This document shows, piece by piece, positions 26,543 to 34,496 of a DNA stretch of 64,000 bases. Origin of the DNA: Kitasatospora mediocidica KCTC 9733 (GTDB lineage Bacteria > Actinomycetota > Actinomycetes > Streptomycetales > Streptomycetaceae); assembly GCF_000744225.1 (NCBI RefSeq), contig NZ_JQLN01000005.1:1178001-1242000 (forward strand), written 5' to 3'. Numbering within the stretch: position 1 is the first letter of the stretch; each line of letters begins with the position of its first letter. Made by a program: the position numbers and the translations under genes. The notes beneath the pieces were generated by a model. That model ran no database searches, was not told where the DNA came from, and saw only the letters and a program-made list of their open reading frames with translations.

Positions 26543-26608
26543 TTGCTTCTTGTTGATGATTGAACTAATCTCCTGGATGTAGGCCACAGACCCCCGAAGG
26601 AGGCCGAC

Positions 26609-27562
26609 ATGCCCGCCGTGACCGTCGACAACCCGCTGACCCTCCCGCGCGTCGCCACCCCCGACCCCGCCGTCACGACGTCCCGGCCGGTCCTGGCGGT
26701 GTCCACCGCACCCGAGGGGTACGAGGGCGAGGGATTCCCGGTCCGCCGGGCGTTCGCGAAGATCAACACCAAGTACCTGGACCCATTCATCATGATGGAC
26801 CAGATGGGCGAGGTGGATTACGCGGCCGGTGAGCCCAAGGGGACCCCTTGGCACCCGCACCGCGGCTTCGAGACCGTCACCTACATCATCGACGGCACCT
26901 TCATTCACAAGGACTCGCACGGCGGCGGTGGCGTCATCACCGACGGCGACACCCAGTGGATGACGGCCGGCTCGGGCCTGCTGCACATCGAGACGCCGCC
27001 GGAGTCGCTGGTGATGTCCGGCGGGCTCTTCCACGGGCTGCAGCTGTGGGTGAACCTGCCCGCCGCGGACAAGATGATCGCGCCGAAGTACCAGGACATC
27101 CGCGGCGGCAGCGTGAAGCTGCTCTCCTCGGCCGACGGCGGCGCGCTCGTCCGGCTCATCGCCGGTGACATCGCGGGCCACCAGGGCCCCGGCGCCACGC
27201 ACACGCCGATCACGATGATGCACGTGTCCGTGAACGCCGGTGCGCAGGTCACGCTGCCGTGGCGGCGCGACTTCAACGCCCTCGCGTACGGCCTCGCCGG
27301 CAGCGGCTCGGCGGGCGAGGAACGGCGCCCGTTCCACATGGGGCAGTCCGTGGTCTTCGGCGAGGGCGACTCACTCACCATCCGGGCGGACGACACCCAG
27401 GACTCGCGCAGCTCCACCTTCGAGGTCGTGCTGCTGGGCGGCGAGCCGATCCGGGAGCCGGTGGCCCACTACGGTCCGTTCGTGATGAACAGTCACCGTG
27501 AGCTGCAGCAGGCGATGGAGGACTTCCACGCCGGCCGCCTGGGGACCGTCCCGGCCGAGTGA
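26609..27562 (+). CDS. Pirin-family bicupin protein
   Basis: A 317-residue bicupin. The N-terminal cupin has the metal-binding set HPHRGFETVTY and the later HIET (the pirin His-His-His-Glu pattern). Bacterial pirins act as quercetin 2,3-dioxygenase-like enzymes or redox sensors. The C-terminal cupin (about residues 190-290) is conserved but lacks the metal set. ATG at 26609 has AAGGAGG 5 bases upstream. It is transcribed alone, between strong terminators, with its own palindromic operator, which suggests stress or ligand induction. Confidence 0.92.
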   Translation: MPAVTVDNPLTLPRVATPDPAVTTSRPVLAVSTAPEGYEGEGFPVRRAFAKINTKYLDPFIMMDQMGEVDYAAGEPKGTPWHPHRGFETVTYIIDGTFIHKDSHGGGGVITDGDTQWMTAGSGLLHIETPPESLVMSGGLFHGLQLWVNLPAADKMIAPKYQDIRGGSVKLLSSADGGALVRLIAGDIAGHQGPGATHTPITMMHVSVNAGAQVTLPWRRDFNALAYGLAGSGSAGEERRPFHMGQSVVFGEGDSLTIRADDTQDSRSSTFEVVLLGGEPIREPVAHYGPFVMNSHRELQQAMEDFHAGRLGTVPAE

Positions 27563-27580
27563 GCCGCGGGAGCAGAGCTG

Positions 27581-27629
27581 TGATGCCGCTGGGCGGCCGA
27601 CGCGTTGCGTCGGCCGCCCAGCGGCATCA
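27581..27629 (+). terminator. Pirin terminator
   Basis: A perfect 23-bp stem (27581-27603 with 27607-27629) with only a 3-base loop, one of the strongest hairpins in the window. Confidence 0.88.
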
Positions 27630-27649
27630 GTGCGTCAGGTCTCGCACAC

Positions 27650-27680
27650 TTGCTTCGAGTCCGCTCGAACCCTCTAGCGT
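27650..27680 (+). promoter_or_regulatory. MerR-type promoter with operator in the spacer
   Basis: TTGCTT (27650-27655) and TAGCGT (27675-27680) are 19 bp apart. The spacer overlaps the dyad TTCGAG-TCCG-CTCGAA (27654-27669). This is the classic geometry of MerR-regulated promoters, in which the regulator untwists an overlong spacer. The ATG follows the -10 by 7 bases. Confidence 0.65.
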
Positions 27681-27687
27681 GACTGTC

Positions 27688-28152
27688 ATGACGGTGATCG
27701 ACGGCACCCCCGTGAAGTCCCCGGCCGTGGGCAGTTGCGTGTCCGCGGGCCCGGCCCATCCGCGCCCCGACGGGCAGGACCGCTACACGATCAGCGAGGT
27801 CGCGGCACTGACCGGACTCACCGCGTACACCCTGCGCTGGTACGAGCAGATCGGCCTGATGCCGCAGGTGCAGCGGTCCCACAACGGCCAACGCCTCTTC
27901 GACAACCGGGATCTGGACTGGCTCGCCTTCGTCGGCACGCTGCGGCTGACCGGGATGCCGGTCGCCGACATGGTCCGCTTCGCGGAGCTGGTCCGCCAGG
28001 GCGAGGACACCCTCGACGAGCGGCAGGAGGTCCTGGAGCGGACCCGGGGCGAGCTGCTCGCGCGCATCGGGGAGCTGCAGGACACCCTCACCGCACTCAA
28101 CTTCAAGATCGACTTCTATGCGGGCGCCCGGCGGGCGTCAGGAAGGGCTTGA
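27688..28152 (+). CDS. MerR-family regulator
   Basis: A 154-residue regulator. The winged helix-turn-helix (about residues 33-75: YTISEVAALTGLTAYTLRWYEQIGLM, then NGQRLFDNRDL) is followed by a dimerisation coiled coil (LDERQEVLERTRGELLARIGEL). No metal-binding cysteine pair is present at the C-terminus, so an organic or redox signal is more likely than a metal. The start at 27688 is supported by the promoter directly upstream. The aldo/keto reductase begins 8 bp after its stop, so the two are co-transcribed. It probably controls its own operon. Confidence 0.9.
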   Translation: MTVIDGTPVKSPAVGSCVSAGPAHPRPDGQDRYTISEVAALTGLTAYTLRWYEQIGLMPQVQRSHNGQRLFDNRDLDWLAFVGTLRLTGMPVADMVRFAELVRQGEDTLDERQEVLERTRGELLARIGELQDTLTALNFKIDFYAGARRASGRA

Positions 28153-28160
28153 ACACCCTC

Positions 28161-29201
28161 ATGAGCAACCCCGTGAGCAGCACCACCGGAAAGATCCGCA
28201 CGGTCGAACTGGGCTCCGGCGGACCCCTCGTGGGCGTCCAGGGCTTCGGCGCCATGGGCATCAGCGTCGCCTACGGAGACACGGACGTCGCAGCCGCGCG
28301 CGACACCCTGGAGGCGAGCCTCGAAGCAGGCGTCACCCTCATCGACACCGCCGACATGTACGGCCACGGCTCGAACGAGGAGTTCCTCGCGCCGTTCGTC
28401 GCCGCGCACCGCGACGAGATCACGTTGGCCACCAAGTTCGGCTTCGAACTCCGCGCCGACGACCCGAACTACCGGGGCATCAGCAACGACCCCGGCTACC
28501 TCCGGAGGGCGGTCGAGGCGAGCCTGCGGCGACTGGACGTCGACGTCATCGACCTCTACTACATGCACCGCCGCGACCCTGCCGTCCCGCTCGCCGAATC
28601 GGTCGGGACGATGGCCGAACTGGTCCGGGAGGGCAAGGTCAAGCACCTCGGCCTGAGCGAGGTCACCGGTGCCGAACTGCGCGAGGCGTACGCCGTGCAC
28701 CCGATCACCGCGTTGCAGTCGGAGTGGTCGGTCTTCAGCCGGGACGTCGAGCACAGCGCGGTCGGCGCGGCCGCCGCCCTCGGGGTGGCCTTCGTCCCGT
28801 ACTCGCCGCTCGGCAGGGGGTTCCTGACCGGTGCCTTCACGGACGCGAACGAGGAGCTCTCCAGCAGCGACTTCCGGACGTTGCTGCCGCGCTTCAGCGG
28901 CGACAACGCCCGCGCGAACGCCGCCCTCCTGGCGCCGCTGCACGCGATCGCCGCCGACCGTGGCGCCAGCACGGCGCAGATCGCGCTCGCCTGGGTGCAG
29001 CAACGGGCCGAGGTGCACGGCCTGACCGTGGTGCCGATCCCCGGGACCCGCAAGCGCAGCCGCCTCCTGGAGAACGCCGCAGCCACCCGAATCACCCTGA
29101 CTGCCGAGGAGTTGGCGCTGCTGGAGCCCATCGCCGGCCAGGTGGCGGGCGACCGCTACGCGGACATGTCGCACACCTCGGCCGCCCGCGAGGCCAAGTA
29201 G
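28161..29201 (+). CDS. Aldo/keto reductase
   Basis: A 346-residue NADPH-dependent (alpha/beta)8-barrel reductase of the AKR13/YajO type. Active-site features include DTADMYGHGSNEE (Asp and Tyr), a catalytic Lys in LATKFGF, and YYMHRRDP (His). The C-terminal cofactor loop PIPGTRKRSRLLENA is typical. Full length. ATG at 28161 is preferred; a TTG at 28149 is possible. It is in an operon with the MerR regulator, a pairing seen for aldehyde and quinone responses. Confidence 0.92.
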   Translation: MSNPVSSTTGKIRTVELGSGGPLVGVQGFGAMGISVAYGDTDVAAARDTLEASLEAGVTLIDTADMYGHGSNEEFLAPFVAAHRDEITLATKFGFELRADDPNYRGISNDPGYLRRAVEASLRRLDVDVIDLYYMHRRDPAVPLAESVGTMAELVREGKVKHLGLSEVTGAELREAYAVHPITALQSEWSVFSRDVEHSAVGAAAALGVAFVPYSPLGRGFLTGAFTDANEELSSSDFRTLLPRFSGDNARANAALLAPLHAIAADRGASTAQIALAWVQQRAEVHGLTVVPIPGTRKRSRLLENAAATRITLTAEELALLEPIAGQVAGDRYADMSHTSAAREAK

Positions 29202-29309
29202 GGCGTGGGGAACCGCCGTTCCTGGAGCCCCGCTACCGCTCGACGGTTTCTCGGCCGGTCCGATGGTCCGGGCGTGCGGGCCGCAGGTAGCGCTGATGAC
29301 GGTCGACGC

Positions 29310-29315
29310 TAGGGT
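29310..29315 (+). promoter_or_regulatory. -10 box (TAGGGT) of the leaderless phosphotransferase gene
   Basis: TAGGGT is followed by 6 bases and the GTG at 29322. Confidence 0.5.
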
Positions 29316-29321
29316 GCTGCC

Positions 29322-30104
29322 GTGATCAAGGACGGCGAGACGATGCGGGGCGGCCTCTCCGAGGTACGCCGTGAAGGCGAGACCATCCGGCGGCCCTGGC
29401 GGGTATGGACCCCTGCGGTGCACGAGCTGCTGCGCCACCTCGAGAACGTCGGATTCTCGGGCGCACCACGCGTGTTGGGCGCCGGACCCGACGAGGGCGA
29501 GGAGGTGGTGTCGCTCCTGCACGGCGAGGTCGGCCTGTACCCGTGGCCGAAGGCGCTGCTCGCGGACGAGGGCGTGACCGCGCTCGGGCGGTGGCTGCGC
29601 GACTACCACGAGGCTGTCCGCGACTTCCGCCCCTCGCCCGCGGCCGTGTGGTGCGACCCGGCTGCTCAGTGGCGCCCCGGATTGATCATGCGCCATGGAG
29701 ACCTCACCAGTTGGAACTCGGTCTGGGAGAACGACCGGTTGACGGGTTTTATCGACTGGGATCTCGCCATCCCCGGCGAGCCCCTGGACGACCTTGCCCA
29801 ACTGGCCTGGTACAGCGTGCCGCTGCGGCTTCCCGACCGCCAGAGCAGGGTCGGCTACGGGAAGGAGGGTGCACCGCTCGCACGACGGCTCCGACTGCTG
29901 TGCGCCGCGTACGGCGCGGTCCCGGGCGACGTACTCGACGCGCTGGCGCGGCTGCAGCGCGACGAGACCGAGCGGATCGCGCGCCTGGGCGTCCTCGGCG
30001 AGGACCCCTGGGCCGCGTTCCTGCGCCAAGACTTCATCCCGGAGATCGAGACGGAACGCGCCTGGGCCCTGGCCCGGCGCGAGGAACTGCTCGGCCACGC
30101 CTGA
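29322..30104 (+). CDS. Aminoglycoside-phosphotransferase-like kinase
   Basis: A 260-residue protein of the APH/choline kinase fold. The catalytic loop MRHGDLTSWNSVW (Brenner motif with Asp) and the metal-binding FIDWDLAIPGEPLDDLAQLAW are intact. The N-terminal nucleotide lobe is short. Such stand-alone proteins are common in Streptomyces and rarely confer resistance; the substrate is not predictable. The GTG start follows a -10 box. Confidence 0.85.
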   Translation: MIKDGETMRGGLSEVRREGETIRRPWRVWTPAVHELLRHLENVGFSGAPRVLGAGPDEGEEVVSLLHGEVGLYPWPKALLADEGVTALGRWLRDYHEAVRDFRPSPAAVWCDPAAQWRPGLIMRHGDLTSWNSVWENDRLTGFIDWDLAIPGEPLDDLAQLAWYSVPLRLPDRQSRVGYGKEGAPLARRLRLLCAAYGAVPGDVLDALARLQRDETERIARLGVLGEDPWAAFLRQDFIPEIETERAWALARREELLGHA

Positions 30105-30274
30105 AGGCCCTCCGGGTTGGCCGAAAACGCCTGCTCCTTAGGCGAGTTCCACCCTCCTGCCCGGCGCCCCGAGCCCCTGGCCTTCGTGACCGGCACACGT
30201 GAGCCCCCGGCCAGGGGATCACACAGACACACAGCCACAGAGACACTCAGACACGGGGACGCGGGGGCACCACC

Positions 30275-30667
30275 ATGAAGGCAATGCGACGACGGCTGGC
30301 CGGGCTCGGCGCTGCGGCTGCGATGAGCGCTGCCCTGACGATCAGCCTGCCGACTGCCGCCCATGCGGCGAACTACTACTGCAACGGCAACGTCATCGCG
30401 CAGCACGACGCCAACGGCTTCAGCACGCGCCTGATCCGCTCCTACGACGGCGGAAGCATCTGCGTCAACACGTGGAACCAGACGGGCCACCAGGCCCTGA
30501 CCGACGCCGAGCTCTACGACCCGACCGGCTTCCCGGCCGGCGGCGACGAGGGCTCCTACTACCAGTACGCGTCCACCGGCTGGGAGCCCGTACTGAGCGG
30601 CTGCTGGCACTGGTTCGGCACCCCGAACGGCTCGGGCGGCTGGAACGGCTACTGGAACTGCTTCTAG
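30275..30667 (+). CDS. Small secreted protein with four cysteines, unknown
   Basis: A 130-residue precursor. It has a Sec signal peptide: MKAMRRRLAG positive region, a hydrophobic Ala/Leu core, and a likely cut after PTAAHA (about residue 31). The mature protein is about 99 residues, rich in Tyr, Trp, Gly and Asn, with four cysteines (in YYCNG, SICVN, SGCWH and WNCF) that could form two disulfides. I recognise no family. The Gly/Trp/Asn-rich end (GSGGWNGYWN) suggests a carbohydrate or surface contact, but this is a guess. It is preceded by CA-rich low-complexity DNA (30220-30257). Confidence 0.78.
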   Translation: MKAMRRRLAGLGAAAAMSAALTISLPTAAHAANYYCNGNVIAQHDANGFSTRLIRSYDGGSICVNTWNQTGHQALTDAELYDPTGFPAGGDEGSYYQYASTGWEPVLSGCWHWFGTPNGSGGWNGYWNCF

Positions 30668-30686
30668 CGCCCCGCCGCCGGAGCGT

Positions 30687-30875
30687 TCAGGCGCTCTCGG
30701 GCAGCTGCTCGGCGGCTGGTCGGCAGCGCGGACAGGCGCAGGGCGGCCAGATGCTGGAGATCTCGATCGCACCCGGTTGGAGGGAGACCGTCCGGCGGGA
30801 GATCTCGACGCGCCGGCCGGTGGGGGTGATGCGGTAGGCGCGCAGGGTCATGGCGCTGCACTTGGAGGACTTCAT
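30687..30875 (-). CDS. Small hypothetical protein with a Cys cluster
   Basis: A 62-residue protein, MKSSKCSAMTLRAYRITPTG at its start, ending in a CACPRC cluster that could bind zinc. I recall similar small proteins scattered near XRE/DUF397 genes in Streptomyces, but cannot name a family. The ATG at 30875 was chosen over 30896 on that resemblance; the ribosome binding site is weak. It is transcribed away from the XRE gene. Confidence 0.6.
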   Translation of the reverse strand: MKSSKCSAMTLRAYRITPTGRRVEISRRTVSLQPGAIEISSIWPPCACPRCRPAAEQLPESA

Positions 30876-30977
30876 CGGGTTGGGTTCCCTTGGCACAGTG
30901 GACAGTTGGGCCAGCCGAGCGGACAGGTCGGGTGAGGTGGGCGGAGGAGACGCCAGAGCCGGGCGGGTCTACCGGTT

Positions 30978-31211
30978 TCAGAAGTCGGCATTGCCGACTC
31001 CTCGCGCGATGAGATCCGCCAGCTGCTCGGCGATGTCGGGTCGCACCGCACCGAGTTCGATCAGCACAACGCCCGTGAGGGACGACTGATGGTCGGGCCC
31101 CAGCGAGGGCAGGACGAGTCCGGCGAGCCGGAGGGCGGCGCGGAGCCGGGCGAGGGCGTGGTCGGCGCGTTCGCGCTGGTCACGCAGGTGGCGGTGGAAG
31201 TCGGCGGTCAT
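30978..31211 (-). CDS. Small hypothetical protein
   Basis: A 77-residue protein with a helical, Arg-rich N-terminal half (HLRDQRERADHALARLRAAL) and a second part with GVVLIELGAVRPDIAEQLADLI. This resembles small proteins often found beside XRE/DUF397 pairs in Streptomyces. No function is known. It is divergent from the XRE gene and shares a 129-bp promoter region with it. Confidence 0.65.
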   Translation of the reverse strand: MTADFHRHLRDQRERADHALARLRAALRLAGLVLPSLGPDHQSSLTGVVLIELGAVRPDIAEQLADLIARGVGNADF

Positions 31212-31340
31212 GGGGGTCCGTTCTGGCTGCGCTCGATTGGATGACTATGACTGACTGTCCATCAATCATCGCTCTGCGCACGTACGCTGAGGAGGGGCGG
31301 GCCGATAAAGCGGATCCAGTTATGAGGAGGCGTCGCCGCG

Positions 31341-32159
31341 ATGACCGCAGAGACCGAAGGGCCGGACCCCACGGCGTCGCTCCTCGCGTTCTTCGGATCG
31401 GAGGCCCACCGGATGCGGACGGAGGCGGGCTGGTCGCAGCAGGAGACGGCGAAGAAGGCACTCGCCACGCAGGCGATGATCAGCTACATCGAGTCGGCGA
31501 AGCGGGTGCCGAGCGCGGAGTTGGCGGCGGGGTTGGACGCGGCGTTCGGCACTGGGGGCCACTTCATGCGGCTGCATCCGCTGGTGTTGCGGTATGCGTA
31601 TCCGAGCTGGTTCCTGCCGTATGTGGAGTTGGAGCGGGAAGCCCAATCCATCCGGACCTTCGACATGCAGCTCATCCCCGGCCTACTGCAGACCGAGGAC
31701 TACGCGCGGGCCATCTTCAGGGTGGCGCGCTCGTACACGCTCAACGACCTGGTCGCCGCCCGGATGTCCCGGCAGAGCATCTTCGAGCGGGAGGACCGCC
31801 CACGGGTCTGGTTCGTGATCGACGAGCAGGCGCTCAGAAGGCCTATCGGAGGAGCAGCGGTGATGCGGGCTCAGCTCACGCGCTTGTTGCAGGCGGGCGA
31901 GGATCCCAGCACGGTCATCCAGGTGATCCCGGCGAGTGTCGCGGAACACCCCGGACTGAATGGACCCTTCACACTTCTGGGCTTCGACGAGGGCGAAGAC
32001 GTGCTGTACGTCGATGCCTTCACGCAAGGTCGCATGGGCCTCGGCAAGGAGGAGGTAGCGCACGCAGCACACTCCTATGATCTGCTCAGAGCCGTCGCCC
32101 TGTCGCACGAGGCGTCGGCCGAACTGATCGCCGCCCGTCTGGAGGAATTCAGCAGATGA
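31341..32159 (+). CDS. XRE-family regulator with DUF5753 domain
   Basis: A 272-residue protein of the WhiJ-like type. Residues 15-70 form a Cro/C1 helix-turn-helix (RMRTEAGWSQQETAKKALATQ, YIESAKRVPS). The C-terminal DUF5753 domain follows (FDMQLIPGLLQTEDYARAIF, VIQVIPASVAEHPGLNGPFTLL). GAGGAGG lies about 10 bases before the ATG. It overlaps the DUF397 gene by 4 bp, the standard pairing in which the small DUF397 protein works with the regulator in development or antibiotic control. Confidence 0.92.
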   Translation: MTAETEGPDPTASLLAFFGSEAHRMRTEAGWSQQETAKKALATQAMISYIESAKRVPSAELAAGLDAAFGTGGHFMRLHPLVLRYAYPSWFLPYVELEREAQSIRTFDMQLIPGLLQTEDYARAIFRVARSYTLNDLVAARMSRQSIFEREDRPRVWFVIDEQALRRPIGGAAVMRAQLTRLLQAGEDPSTVIQVIPASVAEHPGLNGPFTLLGFDEGEDVLYVDAFTQGRMGLGKEEVAHAAHSYDLLRAVALSHEASAELIAARLEEFSR

Positions 32160-32365
32160 CCAGTGCAAGCAGACTCCCCGTTACCTGGCACAAGAGCAGC
32201 TACAGCGGCTCCAACCAGGGGCAGTGCGTCGAGGTCGGAACCGGGCTCACAGACGCCGTCCCCGTCCGCGACAGCAAGGACCCGCACGGGCCCGCGCTGG
32301 TCTTCTCCACCGCTGCCTTCGCCGACTTCCTCCGTGGAGTCAGGGACGGCGCGTTCGGCAACTAG
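32156..32365 (+). CDS. DUF397 protein
   Basis: A 69-residue DUF397 protein (WHKSSYSGSNQGQCVEV, VPVRDSKDPHGPALVFS). Its ATG overlaps the XRE stop (ATGA), so translation is coupled. DUF397 members are proposed partners of WhiJ-like XRE regulators, possibly acting as antitoxin-like modulators. Its stop codon TAG is also the first part of the -10 box of the next gene. Confidence 0.92.
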   Translation: MTSASRLPVTWHKSSYSGSNQGQCVEVGTGLTDAVPVRDSKDPHGPALVFSTAAFADFLRGVRDGAFGN

Positions 32366-32368
32366 CCT
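32363..32368 (+). promoter_or_regulatory. -10 box (TAGCCT) overlapping the DUF397 stop codon
   Basis: TAGCCT is followed by 7 bases and the ATG at 32376. The TAG of the box is the DUF397 stop codon. Confidence 0.5.
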
Positions 32369-32375
32369 CGGCAGC

Positions 32376-33530
32376 ATGCGTGTTCTCTTCAGCTCCACCG
32401 AGGGCTCCGGGCACTTCAATCCGCTCCTCCCCTTCATCGACTCCTGTGTAGCGCGCGGGGACGACGTACTCCTCGTGGTGCCACCGAAGTTGGTGGCGCG
32501 CGTCTCCGGGCTGGGGGTGGCGGTCCGGGTCGGGGACGAGCCGGCCGCGGACGAAGCCGCCGCGGTCTGGCGGCGGTTTCCGCAGGCGTCCCGGGGTGAG
32601 GCCGCCGTCCTGGCCAACCGGGAGTTCTTCGGGCGGCTCTGCACGGCCGCGATGCTGCCCGCCCTCGAAGAGGCGTGTCGCGAGTGGCGGCCCGAGCTGA
32701 TCCTGCACGAGCCGTGCGAGTACGCCTCGGCCGTGGTCGCCGCGCGGCACGGGATACCGCAGGCGCAGGTCGGGATCTCGCTCGCGGCGGTCGAGGCGTC
32801 CTCGCTCGACCTGGCCGCGCCCGCGCTGGAGCCGTACGGGCACGAGACCGTCGAACGGCTGCGCGCGGCGCCGTACTTGACGCGGTTCCCGGCCTCGCTC
32901 GACCCGTCACCGTATGTCTTGACCCGCCGCTTCCGGGAGGTGGCGGAGCGCGGCGGGGAGCTGCCGGACTGGTGGTCCGGGAGTGCGGCGCCGCTGGTCT
33001 ACCTCACGTTCGGCAGTGTCGTGGGCGGCAGCCCGGCCGCCTCGGCCGCGTTCCGGACGGCGTTGGACGCGGTGGACGGGCTGCCCGTGCGGGTGCTGCT
33101 CACCGTCGGGCGGGCCGTCGACCCGGCGTCGCTCGGCCCGGTGCCCGCCAACGTGCACGTGGAGGCGTGGGTCCCGCAGGCGGACGTGCTGGGCAGCGCC
33201 GACCTGGTGCTCTGCCACGGGGGCTCGGGCACCACCTTCGGCGCGTTGGCGGCCGGGGTCCCGCTGGTCGTCGTTCCGCTCTTCGCGGACCAGCCCGCGA
33301 ACGGCCGGCTGGTGGACGCGGCGGGCGCGGGCCTGGTCGTCGCGCCCAGTGGCGGGCCGGCGGGCGCGATGGGCCTACCCCGCGCCGAGGACGTGCCGCG
33401 GATTCGGGCCGCCGTCGAGTCGGTGCTCGGCGACGCGTCGTACCGCACGGCCGCTCAGCGGCTGGGGGCGGAGATGGGGGCGCTGGCGAGCGTCGGCGCG
33501 GTGCTGGAGGAGGTTCAGAGCCTGGCGTAG
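32376..33530 (+). CDS. Glycosyltransferase (UGT/MGT-like, GT1)
   Basis: A 384-residue GT-B fold transferase. The N-terminus MRVLFSSTEGSGHFNPLLPF is the acceptor-domain start of the macrolide-glycosyltransferase/EryCIII-like group. The donor-domain signature is VLCHGGSGTTFGALAAGVP, followed by PLFADQPANGRLV. The sugar and acceptor are unknown. No biosynthetic genes are nearby, so detoxification or surface glycosylation is as likely as a natural-product role. Its 3' end overlaps the convergent PP2C-like gene by 16 bp. Confidence 0.9.
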   Translation: MRVLFSSTEGSGHFNPLLPFIDSCVARGDDVLLVVPPKLVARVSGLGVAVRVGDEPAADEAAAVWRRFPQASRGEAAVLANREFFGRLCTAAMLPALEEACREWRPELILHEPCEYASAVVAARHGIPQAQVGISLAAVEASSLDLAAPALEPYGHETVERLRAAPYLTRFPASLDPSPYVLTRRFREVAERGGELPDWWSGSAAPLVYLTFGSVVGGSPAASAAFRTALDAVDGLPVRVLLTVGRAVDPASLGPVPANVHVEAWVPQADVLGSADLVLCHGGSGTTFGALAAGVPLVVVPLFADQPANGRLVDAAGAGLVVAPSGGPAGAMGLPRAEDVPRIRAAVESVLGDASYRTAAQRLGAEMGALASVGAVLEEVQSLA

Positions 33531-34336
33531 AGGGCGGTCGCGTCGTCGTGCGGCTTGCTGCGCGGCCAGCGCTCGCAGCGCGGGTCGCTCTCCTCCGCCT
33601 CGCGGACCCGGGCGATCAGCGCGGCCGGGCCGCTGTCGGCCATCAGGCGCAGCGCGGCCGGCCAGTCGCCGAGGGCGAAGTTCGCGGTGTACCGGCCTGC
33701 GCCGTCGGTGAGCGCGGCCAGCGCGCGCAGCCCGTCGAGCCGGACGAAGCCCGTCTCGGCGTGGCCGGCGGCCTTCGGCGAGGCGGCCGCGATCCACGGC
33801 CCGTCGCCGGTGTTGCGCACGGCTCGGACGGCCAGCGCGTACCGCAGGTGCAGCGCCGCGCGCTCGGCCGTCCCGAGCTCGGCCTGCCAGACCGACCGGA
33901 GCAGGCTCTCACCGGCCGTGAAGTCCTGGTTGTCGCCGATCACCTGTAGCGGGCCGGTGGACGGTTCGAGGACGAGCAGCGAGTCGCCGAGCACCAGGTA
34001 CTCCAGCGAGCGACCGTGCTTGCGGGCGGCGACCACCATCGCGGCGGGGGTGTTGGGGTGGGCCAGGTCGCAGCGTCCGCCGTGCAGGGCGGCGGTCTCG
34101 GCGATGGCGTCGGCCAGGCACTCGGCGATGTCGCGGTCCGAACGGTCGGTCATCCGGGCCATCAGGTGCACGCCGAGCCGGCGTACGTACCAGGCGGTGC
34201 CGTGCCGGCAGCCCGACTCCATGCCCGCCGGTGAGCTCGAACCGTCGAGCAGCACCAGCGCCTCCGGCGAGGCGGTGGCGAAGTCCTCGCTCTCCGCGTC
34301 CGGCCGCTGCGCCTGCCCTGCCAGTTGTACCTGCAT
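33515..34336 (-). CDS. PP2C-like protein phosphatase domain protein
   Basis: A 273-residue protein with a reduced PP2C layout. Metal-binding Asp candidates occur in VLLDGSSSP (about residue 32), EYLVLGDSLLVL (about 118-129), and the terminal HDDATALYARL. The N-terminus (MQVQLAGQAQRPDAESEDF) is typical of Streptomyces proteins annotated as PP2C-like. Whether all catalytic metals are kept is unclear. The ATG at 34336 lacks a good ribosome binding site. Confidence 0.7.
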   Translation of the reverse strand: MQVQLAGQAQRPDAESEDFATASPEALVLLDGSSSPAGMESGCRHGTAWYVRRLGVHLMARMTDRSDRDIAECLADAIAETAALHGGRCDLAHPNTPAAMVVAARKHGRSLEYLVLGDSLLVLEPSTGPLQVIGDNQDFTAGESLLRSVWQAELGTAERAALHLRYALAVRAVRNTGDGPWIAAASPKAAGHAETGFVRLDGLRALAALTDGAGRYTANFALGDWPAALRLMADSGPAALIARVREAEESDPRCERWPRSKPHDDATALYARL

Positions 34337-34496
34337 GCCGCCAAGTGTGCGGTGCCGGATCGGCCCCGGCACAGACCTCGGCGGATGATCCCTCGAACGG
34401 GGACACCGCGCGACTCGCGCGGTGGCGCGGCCATCGATCTGCCCATAGCGTCGCAATACGGACCAAACGGTCATGCGAGAGTGTCGGGAGTGCGTC

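Larger units (their letters stand above)
26408..26608. other. Pirin upstream region
   Basis: The 310-bp gap from the SseB-like stop to pirin holds the two terminators, a likely promoter (TTGCTT 26543-26548, 17-bp spacer, TAATCT 26566-26571) and an operator-like palindrome. AGAGC/GCTCT motifs recur further down to about 26517. Confidence 0.55.

Noticed and set aside
29322..30104. Aminoglycoside resistance gene
   Set aside because: The kinase fold is clear but the substrate is not; stand-alone members in Streptomyces are usually not resistance genes.
32376..33530. Natural-product gene cluster around the glycosyltransferase
   Set aside because: No polyketide, peptide or sugar biosynthesis genes lie nearby; the ketosynthase fragment is 32 kb away.
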